Below are positions 24,438-34,700 of a stretch of 59,471 nucleotides of DNA, piece by piece. The position numbers were made by a program, and so were the translations under genes. The first letter of the stretch is position 1; the number at the start of each line of letters is the position of its first letter. The notes under the pieces are model-generated. The model saw only the letters and a list, made by a program, of their open reading frames with translations, made no database searches and was not told where the DNA came from. The DNA is from Oscillatoriales cyanobacterium (GTDB lineage: Bacteria; Cyanobacteriota; Cyanobacteriia; Cyanobacteriales; Microcoleaceae): contig RDXX01000031.1 in assembly GCA_004292955.1 (NCBI GenBank), positions 1 to 59,471 on the forward strand, read 5' to 3'.

Positions 24438-24582
24438 TATAGCCTTTCTCAAAAAGATGAGGTACTCATGGGCATAGGGCATAGGGCTCCGTGGGCATAG
24501 GGCTCCGTGGGCATAGGGCTCCGTGGGTTCCGTGGGCATTAGGGCATTAGGGCATACCTCACCACGCTTGAGAACCGCTATA
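24438..24582. mobile_element. 145-bp MITE-like element with ~27-bp terminal inverted repeats
   Basis: The left end is TATAGCCTTTCTCAAAAAGA then TGAGGTA; the right end is TACCTCACCACGCTTGAGAA then CCGCTATA. The ends match those of 11856-11962. The interior is a GGGCATAGGGCTCCGTG tandem repeat. It lies between the glycosyltransferase and ureC. Confidence 0.75.
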
Positions 24583-24673
24583 TTTGCTAACTCAGATTGA
24601 AGAACTCGGCACATAGTATAATTTAAGCGAGCCTCAACTGCCAACTAAAAAAATATTTATATTAGGAGAAAGC

Positions 24674-26446
24674 ATGAGTTACAGAATGGATCGCCGCGCT
24701 TACGCGGAAACCTTCGGGCCGACAACGGGCGATCGCGTGCGGTTAGCTGATACTGAGTTATTCATAGAGGTTGAACAAGATTTCACAACCTACGGGGATG
24801 AAGTTAAGTTTGGCGGCGGTAAAGTCATTCGCGATGGCATGGGACAGTCGCCTATTTCTAATGCTGATGGTGCTGTTGATACGGTAATTACTAATGCTTT
24901 GATATTGGATTGGTGGGGGATTGTCAAGGCAGATATTGGGATTAAAGATGGCAAGATTTTTAAAATTGGGAAAGCCGGAAATCCTTACATTCAAGATAGG
25001 GTAGATATTATTATCGGGCCCGGCACGGAAGTAATTGCTGGTGAGGGAATGATTCTGACGGCGGGGGGAGTTGATACTCACATTCATTTTATTTGCCCGC
25101 AACAAATCGAAGTGGCGATCGCCTCTGGAGTCACTACCATGATCGGCGGCGGCACTGGCCCAGCAACGGGTACAAACGCTACAACTTGCACTCCGGGGCC
25201 TTGGCATATGTACAGAATGCTGCAATCAGCCGATGCTTTTCCGGTGAATCTGGGATTTTTAGGTAAGGGAAATAGCAGTCAACCTCAAGGATTAGTCGAG
25301 CAAGTTTTGGCGGGTGCAATGGGTTTGAAGCTTCATGAAGATTGGGGAACTACGCCAGCAACGATCGACAATTGTTTGAATGTAGCTGATGAGTACGACG
25401 TGCAGGTGGCAATTCACACAGACACTCTGAATGAAGCGGGATTTGTGGAAGCTACAATTGCTGCGTTTAAAAATCGGGCAATTCACACTTACCACACAGA
25501 AGGTGCTGGCGGCGGACACGCACCGGATATTATTAAAGTGTGCGGCCAAGCTAATGTTTTGCCTTCGTCTACTAACCCGACTCGCCCTTACACTGTCAAT
25601 ACTTTGGAAGAACATTTAGATATGTTGATGGTTTGCCACCATTTGGATCGGGGGATTCCTGAGGATGTGGCTTTTGCTGAGTCGAGAATTAGAAGGGAAA
25701 CTATTGCTGCTGAGGACATTTTGCACGATTTGGGTGCTTTTAGTATGATTTCTTCTGATTCGCAGGCCATGGGAAGAGTGGGAGAGGTGATTATTCGGAC
25801 TTGGCAAACGGCGCATAAGATGAAGGTGCAAAGGGGGAATTTACCCCCCCTAACCCCCCCTTACCAAGGGGGGGAAACAAGAGGGATAACCCCCCCTTAC
25901 CAAGGGGGGGGAATAGAGGGGGGAAATGATAATTTTCGGGCGAAGCGGTACGTTGCTAAATACACGATTAATCCGGCGATTACTCACGGAATTAGTCAGT
26001 ATGTGGGTTCGGTGGAAGAGGGTAAGTTGGCGGATTTGTGTTTGTGGCGGCCGGCGTTTTTTGGGGTGAAACCGGAGTTGGTAATTAAGGGTGGTGCGAT
26101 CGCCTACGGGCAGATGGGGGACGCTAATGCGAGCATTCCGACGCCGCAGCCGGTGCATATGCGGCCGATGTTTGGCAGCTTTGGGGGGGCAATTGGGGCG
26201 ACTTGTTTGACGTTTGTTTCGCAGGTGGCGCGCGATCGAGATATTGCAGCACAGCTCGGTTTACAAAAGCCAACTGTAGCAGTTTCCGGGACAAGGCAGA
26301 TTAGTAAAAGAGATATGAAACTCAACGATTATTTGCCGCACATGGAAGTCGATCCAGAAACCTATGAAGTGAGGGCGGATGGACAATTGTTGACTTGCGA
26401 ACCGGCAACTGTTTTGCCAATGGCGCAGAGATATTTTCTGTTTTGA
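24674..26446 (+). CDS. ureC: Urease alpha (catalytic) subunit with in-frame repeat insertion
   Basis: 590 aa, about 20 more than usual. Nickel and active-site segments are intact: [14 protein letters not shown] (two His), GLKLHEDWG (carbamylated Lys), [29 protein letters not shown] and [12 protein letters not shown] (nickel-binding Asp). Residues ~391-416 ([20 protein letters not shown] region) replace the usual short loop between HKMKVQRG and NDNFRAKRY. They are translated from two copies of an intergenic palindrome, CCCCCCTTACCAAGGGGGG. The loop is on the surface near the flap in known ureases, so activity may survive; that is inference. AGGAGA stands before the ATG. The gene stands apart from ureAB. 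Confidence 0.97.
   Translation: MSYRMDRRAYAETFGPTTGDRVRLADTELFIEVEQDFTTYGDEVKFGGGKVIRDGMGQSPISNADGAVDTVITNALILDWWGIVKADIGIKDGKIFKIGKAGNPYIQDRVDIIIGPGTEVIAGEGMILTAGGVDTHIHFICPQQIEVAIASGVTTMIGGGTGPATGTNATTCTPGPWHMYRMLQSADAFPVNLGFLGKGNSSQPQGLVEQVLAGAMGLKLHEDWGTTPATIDNCLNVADEYDVQVAIHTDTLNEAGFVEATIAAFKNRAIHTYHTEGAGGGHAPDIIKVCGQANVLPSSTNPTRPYTVNTLEEHLDMLMVCHHLDRGIPEDVAFAESRIRRETIAAEDILHDLGAFSMISSDSQAMGRVGEVIIRTWQTAHKMKVQRGNLPPLTPPYQGGETRGITPPYQGGGIEGGNDNFRAKRYVAKYTINPAITHGISQYVGSVEEGKLADLCLWRPAFFGVKPELVIKGGAIAYGQMGDANASIPTPQPVHMRPMFGSFGGAIGATCLTFVSQVARDRDIAAQLGLQKPTVAVSGTRQISKRDMKLNDYLPHMEVDPETYEVRADGQLLTCEPATVLPMAQRYFLF
25841..25924. repeat. Palindromic repeat inserted in ureC
   Basis: Two near copies of CCCCCCTTACCAAGGGGGGG lie within about 85 bp and keep the ureC frame open. 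A related copy (CCCCCTTGCTAAGGGGGGA) lies inside the methylase gene near 34080-34097. Confidence 0.9.
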
Positions 26447-26480
26447 TTGGTTGTGCAGCCTCATCAAAACAATCCCAAAA

Positions 26481-26876
26481 TTCCGTAGGGCGGGTTCACC
26501 AACCATCTATGAAATCCACAAACAATCTCATAAACCCGCCCTATCCCCGCGATTATTTAGATGAACATTTTACTAATAAATTATGGTACATTTGTATTGT
26601 TGGTGGGCGGGGGCGGGTTTATGAAATTATTCATTTTTACCGTAAATTGTTGGTGAACCCGCCCCTACAAATTCAAAATTCCGTAGGGCGGGTTCACCAA
26701 CTATCTATGAAATCCACAAACAATCTCATAAACCCGCCCCATCCCCGCGATTATTTAGATGAACATTTCACCAACCAATAAATTATGGTACATTTGTATT
26801 GTTGGTGGGCGGGGGCGGGTTTATGAAATTATTCATTTTTACCGTAAATTGTTGGTGAACCCGCCCCTACAAATTG
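26481..26876. repeat. Tandem duplication of a 198-bp MITE-like unit
   Basis: Units 26481-26678 and 26679-26876 are almost identical. Each has outer inverted arms, CCGTAGGGCGGGTTCACCAA and TTGGTGAACCCGCCCCTACA, and inner arms around CTCATAAACCCGCCC and GGGCGGGTTTATGA. Open frames through the repeat are artefacts. It directly follows ureC. Confidence 0.88.
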
Positions 26877-26880
26877 CAAA

Positions 26881-26927
26881 TTATGAATTACCAATTACAA
26901 TTACCAATTACCAATTACCAATTACGC
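26881..26927. repeat. Heptamer repeat CCAATTA before the HmpF-like gene
   Basis: About five copies of ATTACCA end three bases before the ATG at 26930, so they form the leader of that gene. Confidence 0.85.
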
Positions 26928-26929
26928 TT

Positions 26930-27409
26930 ATGCTATATTTAGCCCAAGTACAAAAGAAGGAAATTTCAGGTGAGATAAGTCTGCAATTGCTGGCTTGTCA
27001 AAATTATGATGAGACATGGGCTATTCTTTTTCAAGAAACTGTCTTGACGCTACCGCCAGATTTCGATCGCAATGTTTTAAATGAAGGGATGCTAGTATTA
27101 GCAGATATTGGCGAAAATAGCAAGATTTTGTTGCATATTCAATCGGCTACAAACTGGGTGCTAGAATTAGTTCAGAAGTATTTAACAACAGGCTTTACTC
27201 CCGATTTTTTGCAGCAAGAAGCCCAGAAGGCGGAAGGGTGGCGGCAATCTCTCACCTTGCAAAGTCAAGAGTTGTCTCGCCGCTTTATCGAAGTTGAAGC
27301 CCGCCGCGAACAAATTCAAAATTTAGAGGCAAAACTACAACAGGAAAAGGAATTGCTCGAAAGTACGATCGCCCAATTGAAAAATTCAACCACTACACCA
27401 CCACTTTGA
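26930..27409 (+). CDS. Short HmpF-like protein (N-terminal part and coiled coil)
   Basis: 159 aa from the ATG at 26930. The longer open frame upstream is translated repeat DNA and is rejected. MLYLAQVQKKEISGEISLQLLA is like the N-terminus of HmpF, the pilus motility protein of filamentous cyanobacteria. Residues ~95-150 form a coiled coil (QSQELSRRFIEVEARREQIQ, NLEAKLQQEKELLE). Full HmpF is several times longer, so this is either a short paralogue or a truncated gene. No Shine-Dalgarno. Function uncertain. Confidence 0.6.
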   Translation: MLYLAQVQKKEISGEISLQLLACQNYDETWAILFQETVLTLPPDFDRNVLNEGMLVLADIGENSKILLHIQSATNWVLELVQKYLTTGFTPDFLQQEAQKAEGWRQSLTLQSQELSRRFIEVEARREQIQNLEAKLQQEKELLESTIAQLKNSTTTPPL

Positions 27410-27429
27410 CTCCAATTAACACAAAACAG

Positions 27430-27470
27430 TTAAGGACACGGCACTGCCGTGTCCCTACAAATCTCATTTG
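27430..27470. repeat. Palindrome GGACACGGCACTGCCGTGTCC
   Basis: GGACACGGCACTGCCGTGTC, a near-perfect palindrome, lies between the convergent HmpF-like and crtB genes, where it could end transcription from both sides. A related half-site lies near 30150 and another near 38850. Confidence 0.65.
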
Positions 27471-27551
27471 CAATTTGCTGGACATCATATAATTTGTAAC
27501 TTGACAAATAGCCCTTACCCGTTGCCGAATCGCCAGCCAAATTGCCCGCTG

Positions 27552-28481
27552 CTAAAGCACTTTTGACTTCAACCAAGCGGCGGGGAGACACAACAGTTTC
27601 TGAGAATTGGTAACGTATGCCCGCTTCTGAAACACATCGTACTGATTGCGCTCGATCGCATTTAAGATTCTGCTGTACAACATCGTAGCAGCCCACACTG
27701 TCCAGCGGATATCGGGACTGAGCACTTTAATTCCCGGTTCGGCGCTGGCGTATAATTTGCGAGCTCGCTGAATTTGAAAGCGCATCAATTCCCGCCAGCG
27801 GTTGTCAATTACACCGTTGAATAAATCTTCTTCGGTATAGTTGAACAAAGCTAAGTCTTCTAAGGGAATGTAAATGCGGCCACGACGGGCATCTTCTCCC
27901 ACATCGCGCAGAATATTCGTCAACTGCTTGGCTATACCGAGGGCGACGGCTTCTTCTTTGGGAATTCTATTCCCCCAGTGCCAATTCCAATTAGCCGCAG
28001 AGTTGGATTCGTCTACGCCCATCACAGACATCGACATCAGCCCAACAGTGCCGGCTACTCGGTAACAGTAAAGATTGAGCTCTTCAAAAGTTTCGTAGCG
28101 ACTGCGGTATAAGTCCATTTGCTGGCCCGCAATCATCTCTCGAAACGGCTGAATGTCGATCGGGAAACGAGACAGCGTATCCACCAAAGCCACGTCATAA
28201 TCATCGTGGGGATGGCCCGCAAACACAGATTCTAGGCGTTTTTCCCACAAATTTAGCGTTTCAGGGGTCGTAGCCTCAGAACCAGGCCCGTCTACGAGTT
28301 CGTCGGTGCGGCGGCACCAGACGTAAATCGCCCAGATTGCCCGACGCTTGGCTTCGGGCATGAGTTGAGTGCCTAAATAAAAATTTTTGGCATAACTCGC
28401 TGTGACTTGGCGGCACAGTTCGTAGGATTCATCCAAAGAGGCCAGAGTTCTCATGCACTGGAGTTTTGACAGTTGCAGCAT
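27552..28481 (-). CDS. crtB: Phytoene synthase
   Basis: 309 aa. Condenses two geranylgeranyl diphosphates to 15-cis-phytoene, the first committed carotenoid step. Both aspartate-rich motifs are present: TDELVD (Asp60 to Asp64) and NILRDVGEDARRGRIYIPLE. YELCRQVTASYAKNFYLGTQ and YCYRVAGTVGLMSM are also typical. The start could be at 28481 or at the Met ten codons on (MRTLASLDESY); the latter lacks nothing conserved. It lies downstream of phytoene desaturase on the same strand, as in most cyanobacteria, but a 100-bp palindromic element lies in the 208-bp gap. Confidence 0.97.
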   Translation of the reverse strand: MLQLSKLQCMRTLASLDESYELCRQVTASYAKNFYLGTQLMPEAKRRAIWAIYVWCRRTDELVDGPGSEATTPETLNLWEKRLESVFAGHPHDDYDVALVDTLSRFPIDIQPFREMIAGQQMDLYRSRYETFEELNLYCYRVAGTVGLMSMSVMGVDESNSAANWNWHWGNRIPKEEAVALGIAKQLTNILRDVGEDARRGRIYIPLEDLALFNYTEEDLFNGVIDNRWRELMRFQIQRARKLYASAEPGIKVLSPDIRWTVWAATMLYSRILNAIERNQYDVFQKRAYVTNSQKLLCLPAAWLKSKVL

Positions 28482-28555
28482 CCGAGAATAAGAAATTTAA
28501 AGATTAGAACTGACATTCCCCCGTTGAGACAACAGGAGATTCTTTTACGTCTTGA

Positions 28556-28664
28556 GGACTTACGCATCTGAACAAAGAAACTGGGTTTTTGAACCGAGAT
28601 TGAGGGTTCTAAGCAAATATTTTGGCTAAAAACCCGGTTTCTGGTCGCCCGTGCGTCAGCCCCA
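28556..28664. repeat. CCGGGTTTTT-family palindromic element between crtP and crtB
   Basis: It begins GAGGACTTACGCATC, carries AAGAAACTGGGTTTTT and AAAAACCCGGTTTCT arms and ends CGTGCGTCAGCC. It lies inside the expected crtP-crtB transcript. Confidence 0.8.
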
Positions 28665-28689
28665 GTCTTTATGAAAAATTCTTAATTTT

Positions 28690-30063
<1,374 letters not shown>

Positions 30064-30269
30064 TTAATACTACTTGGCCTCTATATTCACTTTGTGTTCA
30101 TTATACTTTACAACTCGTTACAAAATTTTGGGCAATCTGTAGGGACGTGGTTGTGCCGTGTCCGGTGCGGGGCGATCTGGTTCTTAGCTATTTTTAGGGA
30201 AATTTGCCATGCAGTTGCTATTTTTTGCCCTACGTGCTATAATTAGTAAACATACTGAAAATAAAAACT

Positions 30270-30827
30270 ATGAACAGTTTTGTCAGCGACGAGACCTTAA
30301 GGCACGAAGCCGAAATTGCCTGGCTTGTAGATATCAGCAAAATGCCTTGGGTGCGAGAGAGCGAGGTAAATTTTTCTACCAGAAAAGGAGTCTCTAAAAA
30401 ACGTCTTTCAGAGCTTCAGCAAGGTCAAACTTTAGTGGGGTATGCAGAATTAGAAGATGATGCCCCTCCTACCGGAAATCATAAGTGTTTTATCAGACGA
30501 ATTTTCACACTTCGTGAAAATGACTATGAAGCTTACAAAGTAGGTAGCTCTACACAGGCAGATCATCCTACTGAAGCAGTAGAACCATTAAGTATAGAAC
30601 CTAAACACAAAGGGCTATCTCCGAGTAAGAAATCTCAAATAGCTGTGAGAGTTCCCCGTAGTCTTTTTAGCAAGCTCAAAAGATATGTTCAGCAAACGGG
30701 CATATCTCAAACTGATGTCATAGTTAGCGCTCTAGCTAGTCATCTAGATTCTGTCGAAGATATACCAATGATTCAGAGGCTATTAGAACTTGAAAAGAGA
30801 GTTTCTGTGTTGGAAATCAAGAGCTAA
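30270..30827 (+). CDS. Putative ribbon-helix-helix DNA-binding protein
   Basis: 185 aa. Residues ~125-160 (SQIAVRVPRSLFSKLKRYVQ then QTGISQTDVIVSALASHL) have the strand-helix-helix pattern of MetJ/Arc-type repressors. It ends in a coiled coil (IQRLLELEKRVSVLEIKS). The N-terminal ~60 residues (SKMPWVRESEVNFSTRKGVS) are not recognised. It stands just before a lone HSDR_N-like nuclease gene on the same strand (94 bp gap), so it may regulate that gene or the facing restriction-like operon. No related antitoxin partner is obvious. Confidence 0.6.
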   Translation: MNSFVSDETLRHEAEIAWLVDISKMPWVRESEVNFSTRKGVSKKRLSELQQGQTLVGYAELEDDAPPTGNHKCFIRRIFTLRENDYEAYKVGSSTQADHPTEAVEPLSIEPKHKGLSPSKKSQIAVRVPRSLFSKLKRYVQQTGISQTDVIVSALASHLDSVEDIPMIQRLLELEKRVSVLEIKS

Positions 30828-30920
30828 TAGATACAGCCATTAGGTAAAACATCTATTTTATAGATGGGAATGACCACTTGAGGGCACAATCTGTATAGAC
30901 TTTAAACTTAGTATAAAACG

Positions 30921-31559
30921 ATGGTACAAACAATTCAAGCTCGAAATGTCACGATGTACGGCTTGAGAACAAAATTTGGAATTAAATTAGTCAGAGATGA
31001 CCAATTCTTTCGCGAGTGGCAGGATAATTTGCCAGAAATCTCAGAAGCTGAGAAACAGCGATTAGACAGAGTGCAAGCAAGTTACACAAATTTACTAGAA
31101 TATCCCCCACTTCTAGAAAATACAGTCAAAATGGTAGTATTGTCTCCATTGTTGGATTTAGCAGATTTTTATCTTGCTCCTTTTCACGTTACTTCCGAAA
31201 AGTCTGTAGAAATTGTTGACGAAGATGAAGGAATGATTGTCAGGGGACAGTTGGATGTTCTAGCTTTGTTTCAGGAGTTTTGGGTAGTAGTTATCGAGTC
31301 CAAGAAAGCGGCGTTCTCTTTGGAAGTAGGGATTCCGCAGTTGCTAGCTTATATGTTAGCTAATCTGAAGAGCGATCGACCTACTTACGGATTGTTAATG
31401 AATGGGGCAGATTTTCTATTTGTCAAATTAGTTAAGGGGGAAACACCGCAGTACGCTTTTTCTCGGAAGTTTTGCCTTTTAAATCCAGGGAACGAGTTGT
31501 ACACCGTGCTGAGTATTTTGAAGCGCCTCGGTGAGTTGAATGTAGGTAATCTGAGTTAG
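30921..31559 (+). CDS. Stand-alone HSDR_N-like restriction endonuclease domain protein
   Basis: 212 aa, one domain. A PD-(D/E)XK nuclease core is visible: RGQLDVLALF (Asp near residue 112) followed by WVVVIESKKAAFSLEVGIPQ (ExK near 126-128) and the helix LLAYMLANLK. Cyanobacterial databases usually call such proteins restriction endonuclease subunit R although no helicase is fused. Role unknown; defence or DNA repair is possible. It is convergent with the methylase gene, and a 66-bp hairpin (31675-31740) and a CCGGGTTTTT-family element separate the two. Confidence 0.75.
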   Translation: MVQTIQARNVTMYGLRTKFGIKLVRDDQFFREWQDNLPEISEAEKQRLDRVQASYTNLLEYPPLLENTVKMVVLSPLLDLADFYLAPFHVTSEKSVEIVDEDEGMIVRGQLDVLALFQEFWVVVIESKKAAFSLEVGIPQLLAYMLANLKSDRPTYGLLMNGADFLFVKLVKGETPQYAFSRKFCLLNPGNELYTVLSILKRLGELNVGNLS

Positions 31560-31560
31560 T

Positions 31561-31652
31561 GGGGGAATCAGAAACCGGGTTTTTGCAAAAATCTTTGATT
31601 TTCACCCGCAGATTCAGTGAAAAACCCAGTTTTTTTGCTTGGAAAGGTTACG
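31561..31652. repeat. CCGGGTTTTT-family palindromic element
   Basis: CAGAAACCGGGTTTTTGC and GAAAAACCCAGTTTTTTT arms surround about 35 bp. It is a diverged copy of the 87-bp units at 3636-3809. Confidence 0.75.
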
Positions 31653-31674
31653 CATTTAAACCACTAACGAGGCC

Positions 31675-31740
31675 TGTAGGGTGCGTCAGCTCAATCGCTC
31701 CAAAAGCTAAGGTAAACGCTGTGGGCTGACGCACCCTACA
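31675..31740. terminator. Perfect 16-bp inverted repeat between convergent genes
   Basis: TGTAGGGTGCGTCAGC (31675-31690) and GCTGACGCACCCTACA (31725-31740) with a 34-bp loop. It sits between the ends of two converging genes and can act as a bidirectional transcript end. It also resembles the dispersed GTAGGGTGCG repeats (43945). Confidence 0.55.
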
Positions 31741-31746
31741 ATACTT

Positions 31747-34700
31747 TTACATACATGAAAACGTGCGATATGCTGCCAATGCTGCTTGTTTTACAGCTTC
31801 TGGGACGATCGGAAAAGTAGTCAAAACATACGCAAATTCTGCTTCCGTTAATTCGTAAAGGTGAGCGATGATGCCATCTAATTCCGCTCGCAATTTAGCG
31901 CGTTCTGTTTCATCGGTAACGCCTTCTCGGTGCGAGTTTAAGCCGACTTCTTGGGCTAATTCGTCAAATTCTGGGGCAGTGCAGATCAGTTTTGCGGCGC
32001 GCTGTACGATGTCCGAGAAGTATTTGTCACCAGTGGTTAATCGCGGGATAGGAATTTGGTAAATATAAAACATATTAAGAGTTGTAGTCACTTTTTGACG
32101 GAGAAACCAATCCACAATAAAAGAGTTACACATTGCACAAAAAGCCAACATTTCTGCTTGACCAATTTTAGATTTACCTAAATCGATACTGGTACTATTA
32201 TTATCAAAGAACACTCTGCTGGGAGCAATGGTCGTAATTAATGTACGCGAGTCAGTATTACGAGCAATTCGTCGATGTACCCAACGATAGCATTGATAAT
32301 CAAGTATCTGATTGCAATCTTTATTATTTCCAAGTAATTCTTTTCTCCCCATTTTTTCTTCGATCCAGTATGGCGCAGATTCATCAGTTTTAGTGAATTG
32401 ATGAAACATTTTTCCTACAAAAAGTGGTAGACTATTGCTTGTGGCTTGAAGTTGAAAAAAATCAGTTCTGTTACCCCTGTCAAATTCGCGATGTAGTATA
32501 CAATTCCATTTCCCCTTAATCTGTTCGCCAAGTAACGGGAATTGCAGCATTTTTTCAGCAATCCGAATATCTCCATCATTTTTAAACTCCATCACCGACA
32601 GAGAGTCAGGAGATAACTTCCGCACTAATTCAACGCTAATTCGCAAGCTATCAGCATTAGGAAACCTTTGCAGTTCCTCCACATCAAGACGCATAAAAGC
32701 AGAGGAAAACTCAGTTGTTATCCCATCCTTCTCAAAAGTAAGAACAACTATTTTGAAACTCTTATGAACCCCTTCAAAAATTGTTTTGCGATTTTCTAAA
32801 CAAAATAACCCCGTGACTTGTGTTTGACTAAATAACATTTCCCGCAGTTGCTTAGTACCCAAGTCAGTGTAAATGCCGCTGGGAATCACAATCCCGCACT
32901 CGCCACCTCTGCGTAAGAGATTAAAACATTGTTCTACAAAAAGTTTATAGAGGTTAATATCCGTACCTGCTTTTTTACCATTGACAATCGAAATCTGATT
33001 TTTGTACTGTTCTGCTGAACAATAGTAAGCACTAATGTGGGGAAAATTGCTCTGATATTCCAACCAAGCATTAGCAACTTCAGAATCTTGCAAGAGTTTC
33101 TTTTGCTCTTTTTCAAAGCTCTTAATATCCATCTTTTTTTTCGTCACTAAATTGCTATGATTAGCAAAAAACTCCTTAGCATCTGGCTTGAAAACTTCCC
33201 AAGGTGGATTAGCAATAATCGCATCAAATCCTCCCCGTTCTAAAATTCTGTCAAAGTGATATCCCCAGTGAAACGGTTGCAATCTTGCAATATCATCAAT
33301 AGTTAAAACTCGTTTATGAGGTTTCCCCGCTAACTGCACCTCTTCGTACTTAATTTTCAGCCTGGTAAACTCATCAAACAATAACTGATTTAACTTGACT
33401 TGCGACTCCTGGTTTAACTTTTCAATATGCTGCCGCAAATTCAATAATCGCGATTCTTGAGAAGTTCCTTCCTCTTCCCCAGACTGAAAAGCGTGTTTTT
33501 TATATAAATCAATCGACTTATTCTTGTCCGCTAAAATTCCTTTGTAATTAGCAGAAGCTAAAATTTGCAGTAAATTACCTTGGCGCGAATTTCCTACAGA
33601 ATCAAATCGTTCTTCATCAACCCGAATCAATCCAATTAAGGAATTGCCAGCCATGATGTTAAAATCAATATTCGGCAGCGGTTCCAAGTCGCTGACATTC
33701 TGCGCCGCCGAAACTAAGGCTAAAAATAGTCGCAATTTCGCAATTTCCACTGCTTCCGGCATGATATCCACGCCGTAGAGGTTGTCGCTGATAATCCGTT
33801 TTTTGATATAATAGTTGAGTGATGAATGCTCTGTTTCGATGGTTTTGAGTAAGTCGTTGAGGTAGTGGTCGGTTAAAAACTTGCTTGTACCGATGATTGT
33901 TGAATAGATGTAAATCAGCGTTTTCATCGCTGCGACTAAAAACGCGCCGGAACCGCAGGCTGGGTCTAATAATGTGAGGTTTGGGAGGATTTCTTCTAGT
34001 AGGCGGCGGCAGAGATTTGCGTCGAGATTGGTGAGGAGTTCGGTGATTGTTTCAAATTGATGAGAAGAACCCCCCCGGCCCCCCTTGCTAAGGGGGGAGA
34101 AAGAGGGGGAGGGGGAGGAAGAGTTGGAGGAGTTGAGGGATTGGTTGACTTTATCGAGGATTAGTTTGTTGATTGTGCGATCGCACAAATATTCAGTAAT
34201 CTCCGGCCTGGTATAATAAGCACCAAAGGCTTTTTGGTTAATGTATTTCTCAAAGATGTATCCCAAAACTGCCGGATTAATTTCGTTTTCCTTCCCACCA
34301 ACCGTATCGTCGAGATTCCAAGAATAGCGCGCAAATAAATCTAATATTTTCTCGAAAGCAGCATCGGGTATAGCAATATTCAGATAATTCTGTTCGATGG
34401 GATGTTCCAGAAATAGTCCCCCATTCAAATATTTAATATTGCCAATCAGCCTTTCAACCTGAGAAATTCGTTCATATTGTGGCTTAGCAAATCCCTCAAA
34501 AAACAGTGTTTTCAAGAATTCCGAGTAAAATAAATCGGTTCCCCGCAGTTTACTTTCAGCTAACTTTTCCTGCAAATATAGCATTTTGCCGCTGTCGATA
34601 AACCCTTTGCGCTGCAAAAAATAAACAAACATCAAACGGTTGAGTAAAACCGAAGTATACCAGCGCCTGTCTGTCTCCTTATCTATCCCGGAAATCACAC

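Noticed and set aside
26395..26781. 128-codon frame overlapping the ureC end
   Set aside because: Consists of the 198-bp tandem unit read in one frame and the shadow of ureC.
26759..26929. N-terminal extension of the HmpF-like protein
   Set aside because: Translated repeat and heptamer DNA; the conserved MLYLAQVQK start is at 26930.
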